Part shown: positions 53,061 through 61,982 of the stretch, piece by piece | How the letters are laid out: each line of letters begins with the position of its first letter | How positions within the stretch are numbered: the stretch's first letter is position 1 | NCBI RefSeq assembly: GCF_000770795.1 | Contig: NZ_JRKJ01000003.1 | Coordinates: 62,001 to 126,000 of the forward strand | DNA from: Lysobacter dokdonensis DS-58 | GTDB lineage: Bacteria; Pseudomonadota; Gammaproteobacteria; Xanthomonadales; Xanthomonadaceae | Length of the DNA: 64,000 nt | Direction: 5' to 3' | The notes under the pieces: generated by a model | What the model saw: only the letters and a program-made list of their open reading frames with translations | What the model was told of the DNA's origin: nothing | The model's database searches: none | Made by a program: the position numbers and the translations under genes

Positions 53061-53891
53061 ATGACCGAATTCCTCGCCGCGCTCCTGCTCGGCATCATCG
53101 AAGGCATCACCGAGTTCCTCCCGATTTCCTCCACCGGCCACCTGCTCATCGCCGAGCGGTGGCTGGGGCATCGCAGCGATCTGTTCAACATCGCCATCCA
53201 GGCCGGCGCGATCCTCGCGGTGGTGGTGATCTATCGCCAGCGCCTGTGGCAATTGGCCGACAGCTTCGTGCATCCGGGCAAGGCGCAGGCGGTGCACGGG
53301 CAACCGCCGCGCGATTACGCGATCAAGCTCGCCGCCGCGTTCATCGTCACCGCGGTGCTGGGCGTGATCGTCAAGAAACTCGGATTCGAATTGCCCGAGG
53401 AAGTCGCGCCGGTCGCATGGGCGCTCGTGATCGGCGCGGTGTGGATGGTGATCGCCGAGCAACTCGCGGCCAAGCGCGCGAAAACGTTGGGCGAGCGGGC
53501 AGCGATCACCTGGACCGTCGCGATCCTCGTCGGGGTCGCGCAAGTGGTGGCGGGCGTGTTTCCCGGCACGTCGCGTTCGGCTTCCACGATCTTCGTCGCG
53601 CTGCTGTTCGGCACGACGGATCGCAAGGCGGCGACGGAGTTCGCCTTCCTCGTCGGCATCCCGACGATGTTCGCGGCCACCGGCTACGAGCTGATCGACG
53701 TTGCGCGCGACGGCGGCCTGGCCGGCGAAGACTGGGGTTCGCTCGCGGTGGCGTTCGTCGCTTCGGCACTGACCGCGTTCGCCGCGGTGAAATGGCTGCT
53801 GCGCTACATCCAGACGCACACCTTCACGGTGTTCGCGGTCTATCGCGTGATCCTGGGCGTCGCATTGCTGCTGCTGGTGCCGTCGAACTGA
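53061..53891 (+). CDS. uppP: Undecaprenyl-diphosphate phosphatase
   Basis: Integral membrane phosphatase of the BacA family (276 aa) that recycles the lipid carrier for peptidoglycan and other envelope polymers, and gives bacitracin resistance. The two signature motifs EGITEFLPISSTGH and PGTSRSA are both present, and 7-8 hydrophobic segments are evident. The ATG follows a short leader; the stop is 4 bp from the convergent SDR gene. Confidence 0.96.
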   Translation: MTEFLAALLLGIIEGITEFLPISSTGHLLIAERWLGHRSDLFNIAIQAGAILAVVVIYRQRLWQLADSFVHPGKAQAVHGQPPRDYAIKLAAAFIVTAVLGVIVKKLGFELPEEVAPVAWALVIGAVWMVIAEQLAAKRAKTLGERAAITWTVAILVGVAQVVAGVFPGTSRSASTIFVALLFGTTDRKAATEFAFLVGIPTMFAATGYELIDVARDGGLAGEDWGSLAVAFVASALTAFAAVKWLLRYIQTHTFTVFAVYRVILGVALLLLVPSN

Positions 53892-53895
53892 GACG

Positions 53896-54657
53896 TCAGA
53901 GCGTGCGCGTCTGCCCGCCGTCGACATCGACGACCGCGCCCTGCATGTAGCTCGCCGCGTCGGACGCGAGGAACGCAACCACCGACGCGATTTCCTGCGG
54001 TGTGCCGAACCGCGCGACGCGCAACTCGCGCGCGAGATCCTTGGCGGCGGCTTCCGGCGAAATCCCGCGTTCGGCCGCGAGGCGGTCGATGCGCACCTGC
54101 GTGCGTTCGGTGGCGATGCCGCTGGGGTTCACCGCGTTGACGCGGACGCCATCGCGCACGCCGCGGTCGGCGAGCGACTTGGTCAGGTTGAGCAATGCCG
54201 CATTGACGCTGCCGCCGATCGTGAACTCCGCACTGCCCGTGCGTCCGCCGATGCCGGCAATGTTGACGATGCAGCCCTGCGATCGCACCAGATGCGGCCA
54301 CGCGGCGCGACACAGGCGCACGGCGCCGAAGAACTTCAGCGCGAATCCGTCGGCCCATGCGGCATCGTCGAACGCGAGGAAATCCCCGCGCGGCGTCGCG
54401 CCGGCGTTGTTGACGACGACGTCGATGCGGCCGAAGCGCGCGAGGGTCGCTTCGACGAGCGCATCGGCCGATCCGGCCTGCGACAGATCGCACGCATGCG
54501 CCAGGCCTGGTGCCGGCAACGCATCGACGAGCGACTGCAACGCGTCACCCGAACGCGCTGCCGCGACGACCTGGCATCCCGCGTCGGCGAGCGACCGCGC
54601 GATCGCCGCGCCGATGCCGCGGCTGGCGCCGGTGACGACCGCGACGCGCGCGTTCAA
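53896..54657 (-). CDS. Atypical SDR protein lacking the YxxxK pair
   Basis: Short-chain dehydrogenase fold of 253 aa: GASRGIG cofactor motif, DVVVNNAGATPRG and the C-terminal GAVVDVDGGQTRTL. The catalytic region reads AEFTIGGSVNAALLNLTKSL; where Tyr and Lys normally stand there are Gly and Asn. I recall a subset of SDRs with a GGxxNAAL segment of this kind. It may use other residues or not be an oxidoreductase. The start is TTG 54657, overlapping the preceding PEBP stop as TTGA, the same overlap style used in this window. Confidence 0.8.
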   Translation of the reverse strand: MNARVAVVTGASRGIGAAIARSLADAGCQVVAAARSGDALQSLVDALPAPGLAHACDLSQAGSADALVEATLARFGRIDVVVNNAGATPRGDFLAFDDAAWADGFALKFFGAVRLCRAAWPHLVRSQGCIVNIAGIGGRTGSAEFTIGGSVNAALLNLTKSLADRGVRDGVRVNAVNPSGIATERTQVRIDRLAAERGISPEAAAKDLARELRVARFGTPQEIASVVAFLASDAASYMQGAVVDVDGGQTRTL

Positions 54658-55271
54658 CCTGCGGCGACCTTCGGATTCAGCGAATACGTGCCGTAGATCG
54701 CCGCTTCGGTGATCTCGTGCGGCTGCAGCGCATGGAACACGTCGGCTGCGGTGAACTGCGCGGGCAAGTCGAGTTTCGGTACGCGCAGCGCGAACAGGCG
54801 GAAGAAGTAGCGATGCGTGCGCAGGTCGTTGAACGGCGGATACGGACCGTCGTAACCGGCGTAGTCGCCTGCCATGTCGGCGTTGCCCTTGAACCAGCCG
54901 GTGTAGTCGTTCAAGCCTTGCCGCGCACCCGGCGGACCGGGCGGCGTGCGCTTGCCATGCGCGGTGACGCCCTCGCTGCAACTGCCCGCGGCGATCGACG
55001 ACACGCTGGCCGGGATGTCCACCATCACCCAGTGCACGAAATCGGCGCGCGGCTGCTCGACGGGGATCTCCATGTCTTCGCGTCCGACGGTGCTCGCATC
55101 GGTCGGTGCGTCGGTGTCGATGCAGAGCAACACGAACGACTGTGTGTCGGCCGGCGCATCGGACCACGCCAGGTGCGGATTGCGATTGCCGCCGAAGCCC
55201 TCGGGCGTGCCCATCGCGAACTCGGCGGGAATGCGGCCGCGGTGCGCGAAGCTCTCGGAAGTCAGGTGCAT
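54654..55271 (-). CDS. YbhB/YbcL-family PEBP-like protein
   Basis: Raf-kinase-inhibitor-like protein of 205 aa. The phosphatidylethanolamine-binding protein fold is shown by ESFAHRGRIPAEFAMGT, LAWSDAPADTQSFVLL, the IDTDAP ligand-pocket loop, HWVMVDIPASV and HRYFFRLFALRV. The family's role in bacteria is not settled. It is read before the SDR gene, with 4 bp overlap, and 16 bp after the hydrolase gene. Confidence 0.9.
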   Translation of the reverse strand: MHLTSESFAHRGRIPAEFAMGTPEGFGGNRNPHLAWSDAPADTQSFVLLCIDTDAPTDASTVGREDMEIPVEQPRADFVHWVMVDIPASVSSIAAGSCSEGVTAHGKRTPPGPPGARQGLNDYTGWFKGNADMAGDYAGYDGPYPPFNDLRTHRYFFRLFALRVPKLDLPAQFTAADVFHALQPHEITEAAIYGTYSLNPKVAAG

Positions 55272-55287
55272 GCGGAGGTCCTTTCGC

Positions 55288-56307
55288 TCAGGCCAGGGCG
55301 GGCGATGGTGCCATGGCCGGCGCCATCGCGCTGTCCAGTTGGTCGGCGACCCAGCGTTCGGCGAAGCCATCGCAGCGCCAGTTCTCGAGGAACCCGCAAT
55401 GTCCGCCGTGTTCGGCGATTTCCAGGCGCGCGGTCGGCGGCAAGTGCAGTGAGTGGAAACCGGCAACCGGGATGACGGGGTCGTCCGCCGCCATCAGGAT
55501 GCTCGCGGGCACGCGCAGTGCCGCCAGGCGCTCGCCGGCGATGGAATACCCTTCGAAGTAATTGTCGAGCGAACCGAACTGCGTGTGGCGCTCGACCATC
55601 CACTGCGTCAGCGGACGCATGCGCAGGCCGAGCACCTTGTCGTCGAAGTCGTGCTGCTGCGGGAACAGCTTGCGCTTGCGCGCGAGCGATCCGCGCCACT
55701 TGCGCTCGAAGTACCACATGTACAACGGCAGCCCGTGTTCCATCGCGTCCATCGTGCGCGCCGGGTCGAGCACCGGGCAGACGGCGGCGACGCGCGCGAT
55801 CGGGATGCCGACGTCCGGCGCGCGCAGCGCAACGCGCAACGCGAAGTTGCCGCCGAGCGAATAGCCCGCGATCACCATCGGCCGCGTCGCGAATCGGCGC
55901 GCCACCTCGCCCGCAGCGGCGACGACTTCGTCGATGCGGTTGGAATGGAACAGGCCTTCGTTCAGATGGTGCGTGTCGCCGTGGTCGCGGAAGTTCAGGC
56001 GGAAGATCTCGAACCCGCGCGCGAGCAACCGCGCGGCGGTGAATTGCATGTAGCTCGAATCCGCGCTGCCTTCCCAGCCGTGCAGCAACAGCGCCAGGCC
56101 GCGCGGCGATTGCCCGGGCATCGCCGAATGCAGGCCCTGCAAACGCACGCCGTCGCCGGCGTCGATGATGTGCGCGGTGGTGACCGCGCCGGTGGCCGCC
56201 AATGCCTGCCGGCCGCGGCGACGCCGCAATGCGCTCGACCCCAGCACCGACTGCAGGTGCGGGCTGCGCAACAAGGCGGGCGGCGCGTAGTCGCTGGCAT
56301 GCGGCAT
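55288..56307 (-). CDS. YheT-family alpha/beta hydrolase
   Basis: A 339-aa hydrolase: LLLHGWEGSADSSYMQ, the nucleophile elbow GYSLGGNFALR (serine) and EHGGHCGF with the catalytic histidine. It belongs to the YheT/AB-hydrolase 4 group, of which the bacterial members have weak esterase activity. ATG 56307 gives the usual start MPHASDYAPP. The lysophospholipid acyltransferase gene begins 58 bp upstream. Confidence 0.9.
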   Translation of the reverse strand: MPHASDYAPPALLRSPHLQSVLGSSALRRRRGRQALAATGAVTTAHIIDAGDGVRLQGLHSAMPGQSPRGLALLLHGWEGSADSSYMQFTAARLLARGFEIFRLNFRDHGDTHHLNEGLFHSNRIDEVVAAAGEVARRFATRPMVIAGYSLGGNFALRVALRAPDVGIPIARVAAVCPVLDPARTMDAMEHGLPLYMWYFERKWRGSLARKRKLFPQQHDFDDKVLGLRMRPLTQWMVERHTQFGSLDNYFEGYSIAGERLAALRVPASILMAADDPVIPVAGFHSLHLPPTARLEIAEHGGHCGFLENWRCDGFAERWVADQLDSAMAPAMAPSPALA

Positions 56308-56365
56308 GTCGGCAAGGCTAGCGCGGTGCGTGTGGAGGCCGCGCTCTAGGAACTGCGACACGTGT

Positions 56366-57121
56366 TCAGGGCGCCTGCATGGCGGCGACGATCCGGTCGC
56401 GCGCGACTTCCGCGATGCGGCGGCGGCCGCCGGCATCGGAAGGCTCGATCGGATCGAGGAACCAGATCTCCGCCACGCGCGCCGGCTCGCCGAGCAGGCG
56501 CAGGAAGTTGGCCGCGAAGCTTTCGTTCGGCCCGAAGGCGACCACCGACTGCGCGCTGGCGCCGCGCCCGTAGCGCAAAGCGACCGGTTGCACGCGCACG
56601 CCCGATTCCACCGCCGCAAGGAAGATGCGCGCATGGAAGGGACCGATCGCGTGCCCGTCGCGCGTGCGGCCTTCGGGAAACACGCCGACCGAACGCCCCG
56701 CGCGCAGGCGCGCGAGCATCTCGTGCAGCACGCCGCCCATCGATTCGCTGCTGCCGCGCTCGTGGTAAATCGTCTCGCCACGCGTGGCGAGGAACCCCAC
56801 GACCGGCCAGCGGCTGATCTCGCGTTTAGCCACGAACCCCATCATGCGCTGGCTGTGCAACGCCGTGATGTCGATCCAGCTGACATGGTTGGCGACGAAC
56901 AGCGTCGCGCCCGGCAACGGCACGCCACGGCGTTCGACGCGGAAGCCGAACACGCGCATCAGCCCGCCCTGCCACAGGCGGATCACGCGATGGTCGAGCG
57001 ATTCCCCGCCCACGCGAATCGAACGGAACGGCGCGGTCGTCAGCAGCATCGTCAGCGGGAGATCCACCAGGACGTGCCACAGCAACAATGGCGTACGAAG
57101 CGCGAAGCGCAAGGCGTTCAT
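56366..57121 (-). CDS. Lysophospholipid acyltransferase-family protein
   Basis: PlsC/AGPAT-type enzyme of 251 aa. An N-terminal hydrophobic segment (about 10-30) anchors it at the membrane; the HxxxxD box is NHVSWID and the EGTR box is FPEGRTRDG. Probably acylates lysophosphatidic acid or a related lipid. It ends 4 bp from the hotdog thioesterase gene, so these lipid-related genes may be co-transcribed. Confidence 0.88.
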   Translation of the reverse strand: MNALRFALRTPLLLWHVLVDLPLTMLLTTAPFRSIRVGGESLDHRVIRLWQGGLMRVFGFRVERRGVPLPGATLFVANHVSWIDITALHSQRMMGFVAKREISRWPVVGFLATRGETIYHERGSSESMGGVLHEMLARLRAGRSVGVFPEGRTRDGHAIGPFHARIFLAAVESGVRVQPVALRYGRGASAQSVVAFGPNESFAANFLRLLGEPARVAEIWFLDPIEPSDAGGRRRIAEVARDRIVAAMQAP

Positions 57122-57125
57122 GCGA

Positions 57126-57557
57126 TCAGGGCAGGACCTTCGCTTCGACCGGGATCACGGCGAGCGTCAATCGCGAAATGCACACCAGCCTGCCGCGCTC
57201 GTCCTCGATGCGGATTTCCCACACCTGCGTCTGCCGGCCCACGTGCAGGGGACGCGCGGTGCCGGTGACCTGTCCTTCGCGCACGCCGCGCAGGTGGTTG
57301 GCGTTGATCTCGATGCCGACGACACCCTCGCCGTCGCGCACGCTCATCATCCCCGCCGAGCTGCCGATCGTTTCGGCAAGCAATACCGACGCTCCGCCGT
57401 GCAACAGGCCGTAGGGCTGCCTGGTCCGCGCATCCACCGGCATGGTGGCGCGCAGGAAGTCGTCGCCCAATTCGGTGAAAACGATGCCCAGCGGCTCCAT
57501 GGCGGTGCCGCGGGACATCGCATTCAGGGCATCGAGGCTGCTGCCCGGCCGGAACAC
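57126..57557 (-). CDS. PaaI-type hotdog thioesterase
   Basis: Hotdog-fold acyl-CoA thioesterase of 143 aa. The helix HGGASVLLAETIGS carries the family's HGG motif and acidic residue, and the strand VVGIEINANHLRGV is typical. Start is GTG 57557, two bases after the stop of the DUF1232 gene, and the resulting FRPGSSLDALNAMSRGT leader is like that of related proteins; an ATG at 57518 would remove it. Substrate unknown. Confidence 0.88.
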   Translation of the reverse strand: MFRPGSSLDALNAMSRGTAMEPLGIVFTELGDDFLRATMPVDARTRQPYGLLHGGASVLLAETIGSSAGMMSVRDGEGVVGIEINANHLRGVREGQVTGTARPLHVGRQTQVWEIRIEDERGRLVCISRLTLAVIPVEAKVLP

Positions 57558-57559
57558 CG

Positions 57560-58174
57560 TCAGCCGAACTTGAAGATGCCCGGGCGCCAGCCGCGCGTGT
57601 ACGACTGGCGCGTGGACGCGTAGCCGCTGCTGCTGCCGTAGCCCGAACCGAATTCGCGCTCGCGGCGCACGTGCATGCGGTCGACGAGTTCGTCGCGGCG
57701 CGATTCCAGCCAGTCGGTACGGCCGAGCTTGGCGGCGTCGAGGCCGCGGCGCTTGGCTTCGTGCTCGCGGTAGTCGCAGAAGTCGTCGTAGGCCTCGAGC
57801 TCGTGCTTCAGCTCGCGCACGCAAAGCTCGATCATCACCGCATCGTCGAGGAAGCCCAGCACTTCGACGTTGTCGGGGATGATGTCCTTCGGATCGCAGA
57901 AGTACACCAGCGCCGAGAGGACGCGGTCGCGGTCTTCCTGCGGCAGGTGCCAGCCTTCGTCGCGCACCATGGCGATCATGTCGTCCAGGCGCAGCAGGCG
58001 TTCCTTGATGAAGTCGGGGATGTGCACCTTCTGCGCGTCGGCCAGCAGGCCGCTCGAGCACGAAATGATGTCGTCCGCGGTACGGTCCTTGGCGGCTTCC
58101 TTCGCCTGCGCCATCGCCTTCTGGAAGTGTTCGAGGTCGCGGTCGTTGAGTTCGAAGTTCAGCGAAATCGACAT
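57560..58174 (-). CDS. DUF1232 (YkvA-like) protein
   Basis: A 204-aa protein with a DUF1232 core (about 75-115: VLSALVYFCDPKDIIPDNVEVLG, FLDDAVMIELCV) of unknown role. The region before is helical and acidic, and the C-terminus is Ser/Gly/Tyr/Arg-rich (GYGSSSGYASTR) and probably disordered. The spacing to the thioesterase gene (2 bp) suggests an operon. The 108 bp upstream hold no gene. Confidence 0.85.
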   Translation of the reverse strand: MSISLNFELNDRDLEHFQKAMAQAKEAAKDRTADDIISCSSGLLADAQKVHIPDFIKERLLRLDDMIAMVRDEGWHLPQEDRDRVLSALVYFCDPKDIIPDNVEVLGFLDDAVMIELCVRELKHELEAYDDFCDYREHEAKRRGLDAAKLGRTDWLESRRDELVDRMHVRREREFGSGYGSSSGYASTRQSYTRGWRPGIFKFG

Positions 58175-58282
58175 GGCGGCAATCCAGTCCGTAAGCGTGG
58201 GGGGTGAAGGCGGGCAGACTAGCAGAGTCCCGCCCCCGACCGGAATATTCGCGACCGCTGGGCCGCCATCCGCGCCTTTTGT

Positions 58283-60205
58283 CTACAAGATCGGTGCCAA
58301 CCCCGCGCCGAAGGCAGTGAAGATGCGCGTCGTCAGGCCCTTGAGGCCCAGGCTGACTTCGGGGAAGTCGCCGACGGGCGTGTAGCAGCGGCGGAATCCG
58401 GGGTCGTCGCGCGGCAACGCCGCCGGACATTCGGGTCCGGGGACGAAGTCGTAGCTCGTCGCATAGCGCCAGGGCCACAGGTCGAAGATCGGCAGCTCCT
58501 CGGACACCTTGTCCAGCGAGTAATCGATGCCGGGCAGGATCGGCGACTTGTCGCGCGGGGCGATGACCCAGGCGTTCTCCGGGCGCATGTCGCCGCGGAT
58601 GCTGTCCGCCAGCGCGCGGGCGAAGCCGGCGTCCTCGATCACCACCATGCTCTCGGTGTTGTAGGTATCGCCGCGCGGGTCGAAGTTGTGGGTGCCGACG
58701 ACGCCGATGCGTTCGTCGACGACGATGGACTTTGCGTGCAAACCGATGCGCACGCCCGCGCGCTGCAGCGGCACCGGCGCGTTGGCGCCACCGCCGCCGC
58801 TGCCGAAATAGCGCGTCGCCACCGCTTCGCCCTGCTGTTGCGGCGGGCGTTTCTTCTGCCGTTCCTCTTCTTCCGCGCCGGCGATCAACGCCGCGCGTTG
58901 CCCTTCTTCCTCGGCGCCCGCGGCGATGGCGGCCAGGTCGATCGGCGCCGAAGCGGGGAACGGTTTGAATTCGTGGATGTGGAATCCGAACTCGCGCAGG
59001 TAGCGGCGTTTGTACTTGTAGGACAGCGCGTAGACGATGAATGCGTCGGTGGAGGCCAGACTGTTGGTGGAGATGGTCACGCGCGGGGCGTTATCGCGGG
59101 CGTGCATGCCGCGGAACATCTCCTGCGCTTCCTTCGACAGCACCAGGTAGGGCGTCTGCAGCAGCACTTCGGTCCGCGCCGATTCCACGATGTCGCGCAG
59201 CCGCTGGCCGGCGTTCTCGGCAGTGTCGTTCTCGCCCTGGTGCTTTTCCGGGACGTCGGCGATGAAGTGGACGACGCCGACCGGCATCGCGGCCGCGGCG
59301 AGCCCGTCGATGCGCGTGGCGTCGGATGCTTCGTTGGACATCTGCGCCACGCGGTCGGGCGCGGCGAACGCGATGTGTTCCAGCGCCGGCGCGCCTTCGC
59401 GCAGCAGCAGGCGGCCGACGTCGTCGAGGCGCTCGGCGGGCACGCTGATCGGCGAGGTCCAGAACGCTTCGAAGTTTTCGCGCATCTCCAGCGCGACGGG
59501 GCCGGCGACGAGCACGTCGCGGTCCCGGAAGTCGTACTCGGCGTTCCAGTCGTAGTAATCGTCCTGGTAATTCCGCCCGCCGGTGACGCCGACCGCATCG
59601 TCCACGAGCAGCAACTTGCTGTGCATGCGCTGGTTGAGCCGGTCCCAGCAGCACAGCGACGCCATGAGGTACTTGGGGTAGCTCATGCGCGAATCGTTGA
59701 ACATCGGGTTGTACACGCGCAGGTCGAAGTTGGCGTGCGCCGAGGACAGCGCGGCCAGCGTCGAGGCCTTCTTCAGCGCGGCCAGCTGGTCGACCAGGAC
59801 GCGTACGCGCACGCCGCGGCGCGCGGCGGCCATCAACTCGTCGAGCACGAGATGGCCGGCATCGTCCTCGTCGAAGATGTAGGTCTGCAGATCGATCGAA
59901 CGACGCGCGGCGCGGATCAGGTTGATGCGCGCGAGCAAGGCGTCGGGGCCGCGATCGAGCAGCAATGCATAGTGGCGCGGCGCGGAAGGCGCGGAGGCCT
60001 CCAGCGCGCGATCGCCGAGATCGCGCAACGCGGACGCGGCGGCGCAGGCGTCGGAGGGGCGCTCGCAGGCGACGATGCGGTCGCGCGCGTCGAAGGCCAC
60101 GCCCTGCGCGCGGTCGGCCTTGCCGGTGGAGAGCGTCGTGCAACCACCCGCGACGAGGATCGACGCGAGCACGACGAGCGCGCGCGCCATGCGTGCGGCG
60201 ATCAT
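58283..60205 (-). CDS. Phospholipase D-family lipoprotein
   Basis: A 640-aa predicted lipoprotein: the signal segment ends at AGGC (Cys22). Two phospholipase D HKD motifs are complete, HSKLLLVDDAVGVTGGRN near 203 and HAKSIVVDERIGVVGTHN near 500, so it should be an active phosphodiesterase or cardiolipin-synthase-like transferase in the periplasm. Before the second motif is a charged, internally repeated insert (AGAEEEGQRAALI, AGAEEEERQKKRPPQQQ). The ATG overlaps the YceI-gene stop (ATGA). A catalogue name such as cardiolipin synthase would be over-precise. Confidence 0.9.
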   Translation of the reverse strand: MIAARMARALVVLASILVAGGCTTLSTGKADRAQGVAFDARDRIVACERPSDACAAASALRDLGDRALEASAPSAPRHYALLLDRGPDALLARINLIRAARRSIDLQTYIFDEDDAGHLVLDELMAAARRGVRVRVLVDQLAALKKASTLAALSSAHANFDLRVYNPMFNDSRMSYPKYLMASLCCWDRLNQRMHSKLLLVDDAVGVTGGRNYQDDYYDWNAEYDFRDRDVLVAGPVALEMRENFEAFWTSPISVPAERLDDVGRLLLREGAPALEHIAFAAPDRVAQMSNEASDATRIDGLAAAAMPVGVVHFIADVPEKHQGENDTAENAGQRLRDIVESARTEVLLQTPYLVLSKEAQEMFRGMHARDNAPRVTISTNSLASTDAFIVYALSYKYKRRYLREFGFHIHEFKPFPASAPIDLAAIAAGAEEEGQRAALIAGAEEEERQKKRPPQQQGEAVATRYFGSGGGGANAPVPLQRAGVRIGLHAKSIVVDERIGVVGTHNFDPRGDTYNTESMVVIEDAGFARALADSIRGDMRPENAWVIAPRDKSPILPGIDYSLDKVSEELPIFDLWPWRYATSYDFVPGPECPAALPRDDPGFRRCYTPVGDFPEVSLGLKGLTTRIFTAFGAGLAPIL

Positions 60206-60774
60206 CGCGCCCCGGTGTCGCGCAGCCGGACGTGCAGCGAGAAGCGCACTTCGTCGCGCATCGCCATGCTCCAGCCATCGAGGTCGTAATCGCTGCGCCG
60301 CACCGCACCGCGCGCGACGATGGCGCAGCCGCGGCCGGGGTCTGCGCATTCGGCGGGCGACAGGACGAAGCGTTCGCGCCGCTCGACGCCGTGCATGCGC
60401 AGGCGGCCGTGCAACTCGCCGCCGCTGTGCAGCAGCGCGACCGGATAGGGATCGGAAAGGAACGTCACGTCGGGGAAGCGTTCGGCGTCGAAGAAGCGCG
60501 GACCGCGCGCGAAGCGCGTGTAGCGCGGATGGTCGAGGATTTCGAGGGTGCGCGTCGACAGCTTCAGCCGCACCTGGCGACGCCCGTCCGGCAATGCAGT
60601 CACGTCGCCTTCGTTGTCGGGAAACTTGCCCGCCAGGGTCTGTCCCCACCGCGTCTGCAACGAGAACTCGAATTGCGACGCCGGATCCAGGACGGCAATC
60701 ACGCCGGGCGCAGCCGCGGCCGCGACGCCGATGCCGACTCCCGCCAGCAGCAGCGTGGCGATCCAGGCGCGCAT
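60202..60774 (-). CDS. YceI-family exported protein
   Basis: Lipocalin-like isoprenoid-binding YceI protein of 190 aa, with a signal peptide (MRAWIATLLLAGVGIG, Ala-rich cleavage site) and the strand pattern FEFSLQTRWGQTLAGKFP, FFDAERFPDVTFLSDPYP, GRLRMHGVER. YceI proteins bind polyprenoids such as ubiquinone and are often induced by stress. It is followed by, and coupled to, the phospholipase D gene. Confidence 0.87.
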   Translation of the reverse strand: MRAWIATLLLAGVGIGVAAAAAPGVIAVLDPASQFEFSLQTRWGQTLAGKFPDNEGDVTALPDGRRQVRLKLSTRTLEILDHPRYTRFARGPRFFDAERFPDVTFLSDPYPVALLHSGGELHGRLRMHGVERRERFVLSPAECADPGRGCAIVARGAVRRSDYDLDGWSMAMRDEVRFSLHVRLRDTGAR

Positions 60775-60784
60775 GTTCAGCCCG

Positions 60785-61261
60785 TCACGGCCACCAGAAC
60801 GCGGACAGGCGCGCCGCACCCGGTTCGAGGGCGGCGTCCTTCGGCAAGGTGAGCACGGCGATGCCCGCCGGCGGCATGCCGCGATAGTCGCCCGACTGGC
60901 CGCTGTGCATCAGCGCCGCCAGTTGCTCGAACCCGGGGTTGTGGCCCACGAGCAGCAGACGCTCGACGTCCTTGTGGCCATCGGCGAGTTCCATCAGTGC
61001 GCCGGGGGTGGCTTCGTAGATCGCCGGCTCCAGGCGCTGGTCGACGTAACCGACCGCGGCGAGCACGGCTTCCAGCGTTTCGCGCGTGCGCCGCGAGGGC
61101 GAACACAAGACGCGATCGGGCACGAGGGCGTTTTCGCGCAGCCACCGGCCCGCGGCTTCCGCTTCGGCGAGGCCCTCCGGCGAGAGCGGACGATCGAGGT
61201 CGGCCTGGCCCGTGCTGGCGGGGTCGGCATGGGCGTGTCGCAGGAGGATGAGTTCGCGCAT
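60785..61261 (-). CDS. SixA-like histidine phosphatase
   Basis: Histidine phosphatase-superfamily protein of 158 aa: LILLRHAHAD has the catalytic RHx motif, and VLCSPSRRTRETLE and LLLVGHNPGFEQL (second His) complete the pattern. SixA dephosphorylates histidine phosphotransfer proteins in E. coli; whether this one does is unproven, though a hybrid histidine kinase with an Hpt domain lies 0.7 kb away. It ends 10 bp before the YceI gene starts. Confidence 0.87.
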   Translation of the reverse strand: MRELILLRHAHADPASTGQADLDRPLSPEGLAEAEAAGRWLRENALVPDRVLCSPSRRTRETLEAVLAAVGYVDQRLEPAIYEATPGALMELADGHKDVERLLLVGHNPGFEQLAALMHSGQSGDYRGMPPAGIAVLTLPKDAALEPGAARLSAFWWP

Positions 61262-61319
61262 AGGTCCCGAGCTTAGCCGACGCCCGGGGCGCGTAGGAGT
61301 GAAGTTCCCGGCAAACGCA

Positions 61320-61949
61320 TCAAGCGCGCTTGATCCACTTCAACAGCGGGTCCCAGTCGGCCTGGTGTTCGCGCACCTGCTGGGAGTGGTAATCGAAGAG
61401 GCTGCGGCCGAGCCCGGCCATCAGCACGTAGGCCTGCGTATCGCGCAGTTCGGCGACCAGCGGGTACGGCCACTGGCGCAGCGCCTCCATGTATTGCTGC
61501 GAGGCGTTGGTCCACGGACGCAGGCGGTTGCCGACCAGCCCGACGGGCAGCTTGCCCTTGCGGATGCGCGGGTGCTTGGCCAGCGTGTCGAGGAAGGGGA
61601 CGGTGGCCTCGATGTCGATCATCGAAGGCAGCACCGGCACGATCACCGCGTCGGCGACATCGAGGAAGTGCGCAAGCTCGGCGCCATGCGCGCCGGCGGC
61701 GGCATCGATGACCACGCGCTGCGCATCGCCCGGCACGTGCTTGTCCCAATCGCGGCGCGTGCCGTCGATCGGCAACACCGCCGATTCCAGCTGCGCGCGC
61801 TTTTCCGCCCAGTGGCGCGAAGAGCCCTGGCGGTCGGCGTCGACGAGCACCGTGTTCTTGCCATCGACCGCGAAATGCGCGGCGAGGTTGGTCGACAGCG
61901 TGGTCTTGCCCACGCCGCCCTTGGAACTGGCCACGAGCACCGTCTTCAT
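61320..61949 (-). CDS. ParA-family ATPase
   Basis: MinD/ParA-like ATPase of 209 aa with the deviant Walker A KGGVGKTT at 10-17, VLVDADRQ and the Walker B-type segment in VVIDAAAGAHGA. No helix-turn-helix precedes it and no parB-like gene is next to it, so it is an orphan ParA, probably positioning some cell component. The gap to the kinase gene is 33 bp. Confidence 0.92.
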   Translation of the reverse strand: MKTVLVASSKGGVGKTTLSTNLAAHFAVDGKNTVLVDADRQGSSRHWAEKRAQLESAVLPIDGTRRDWDKHVPGDAQRVVIDAAAGAHGAELAHFLDVADAVIVPVLPSMIDIEATVPFLDTLAKHPRIRKGKLPVGLVGNRLRPWTNASQQYMEALRQWPYPLVAELRDTQAYVLMAGLGRSLFDYHSQQVREHQADWDPLLKWIKRA

Positions 61950-61982
61950 CCCGACCCCCGGTTGCAGCTGGAATGGCTGAGC

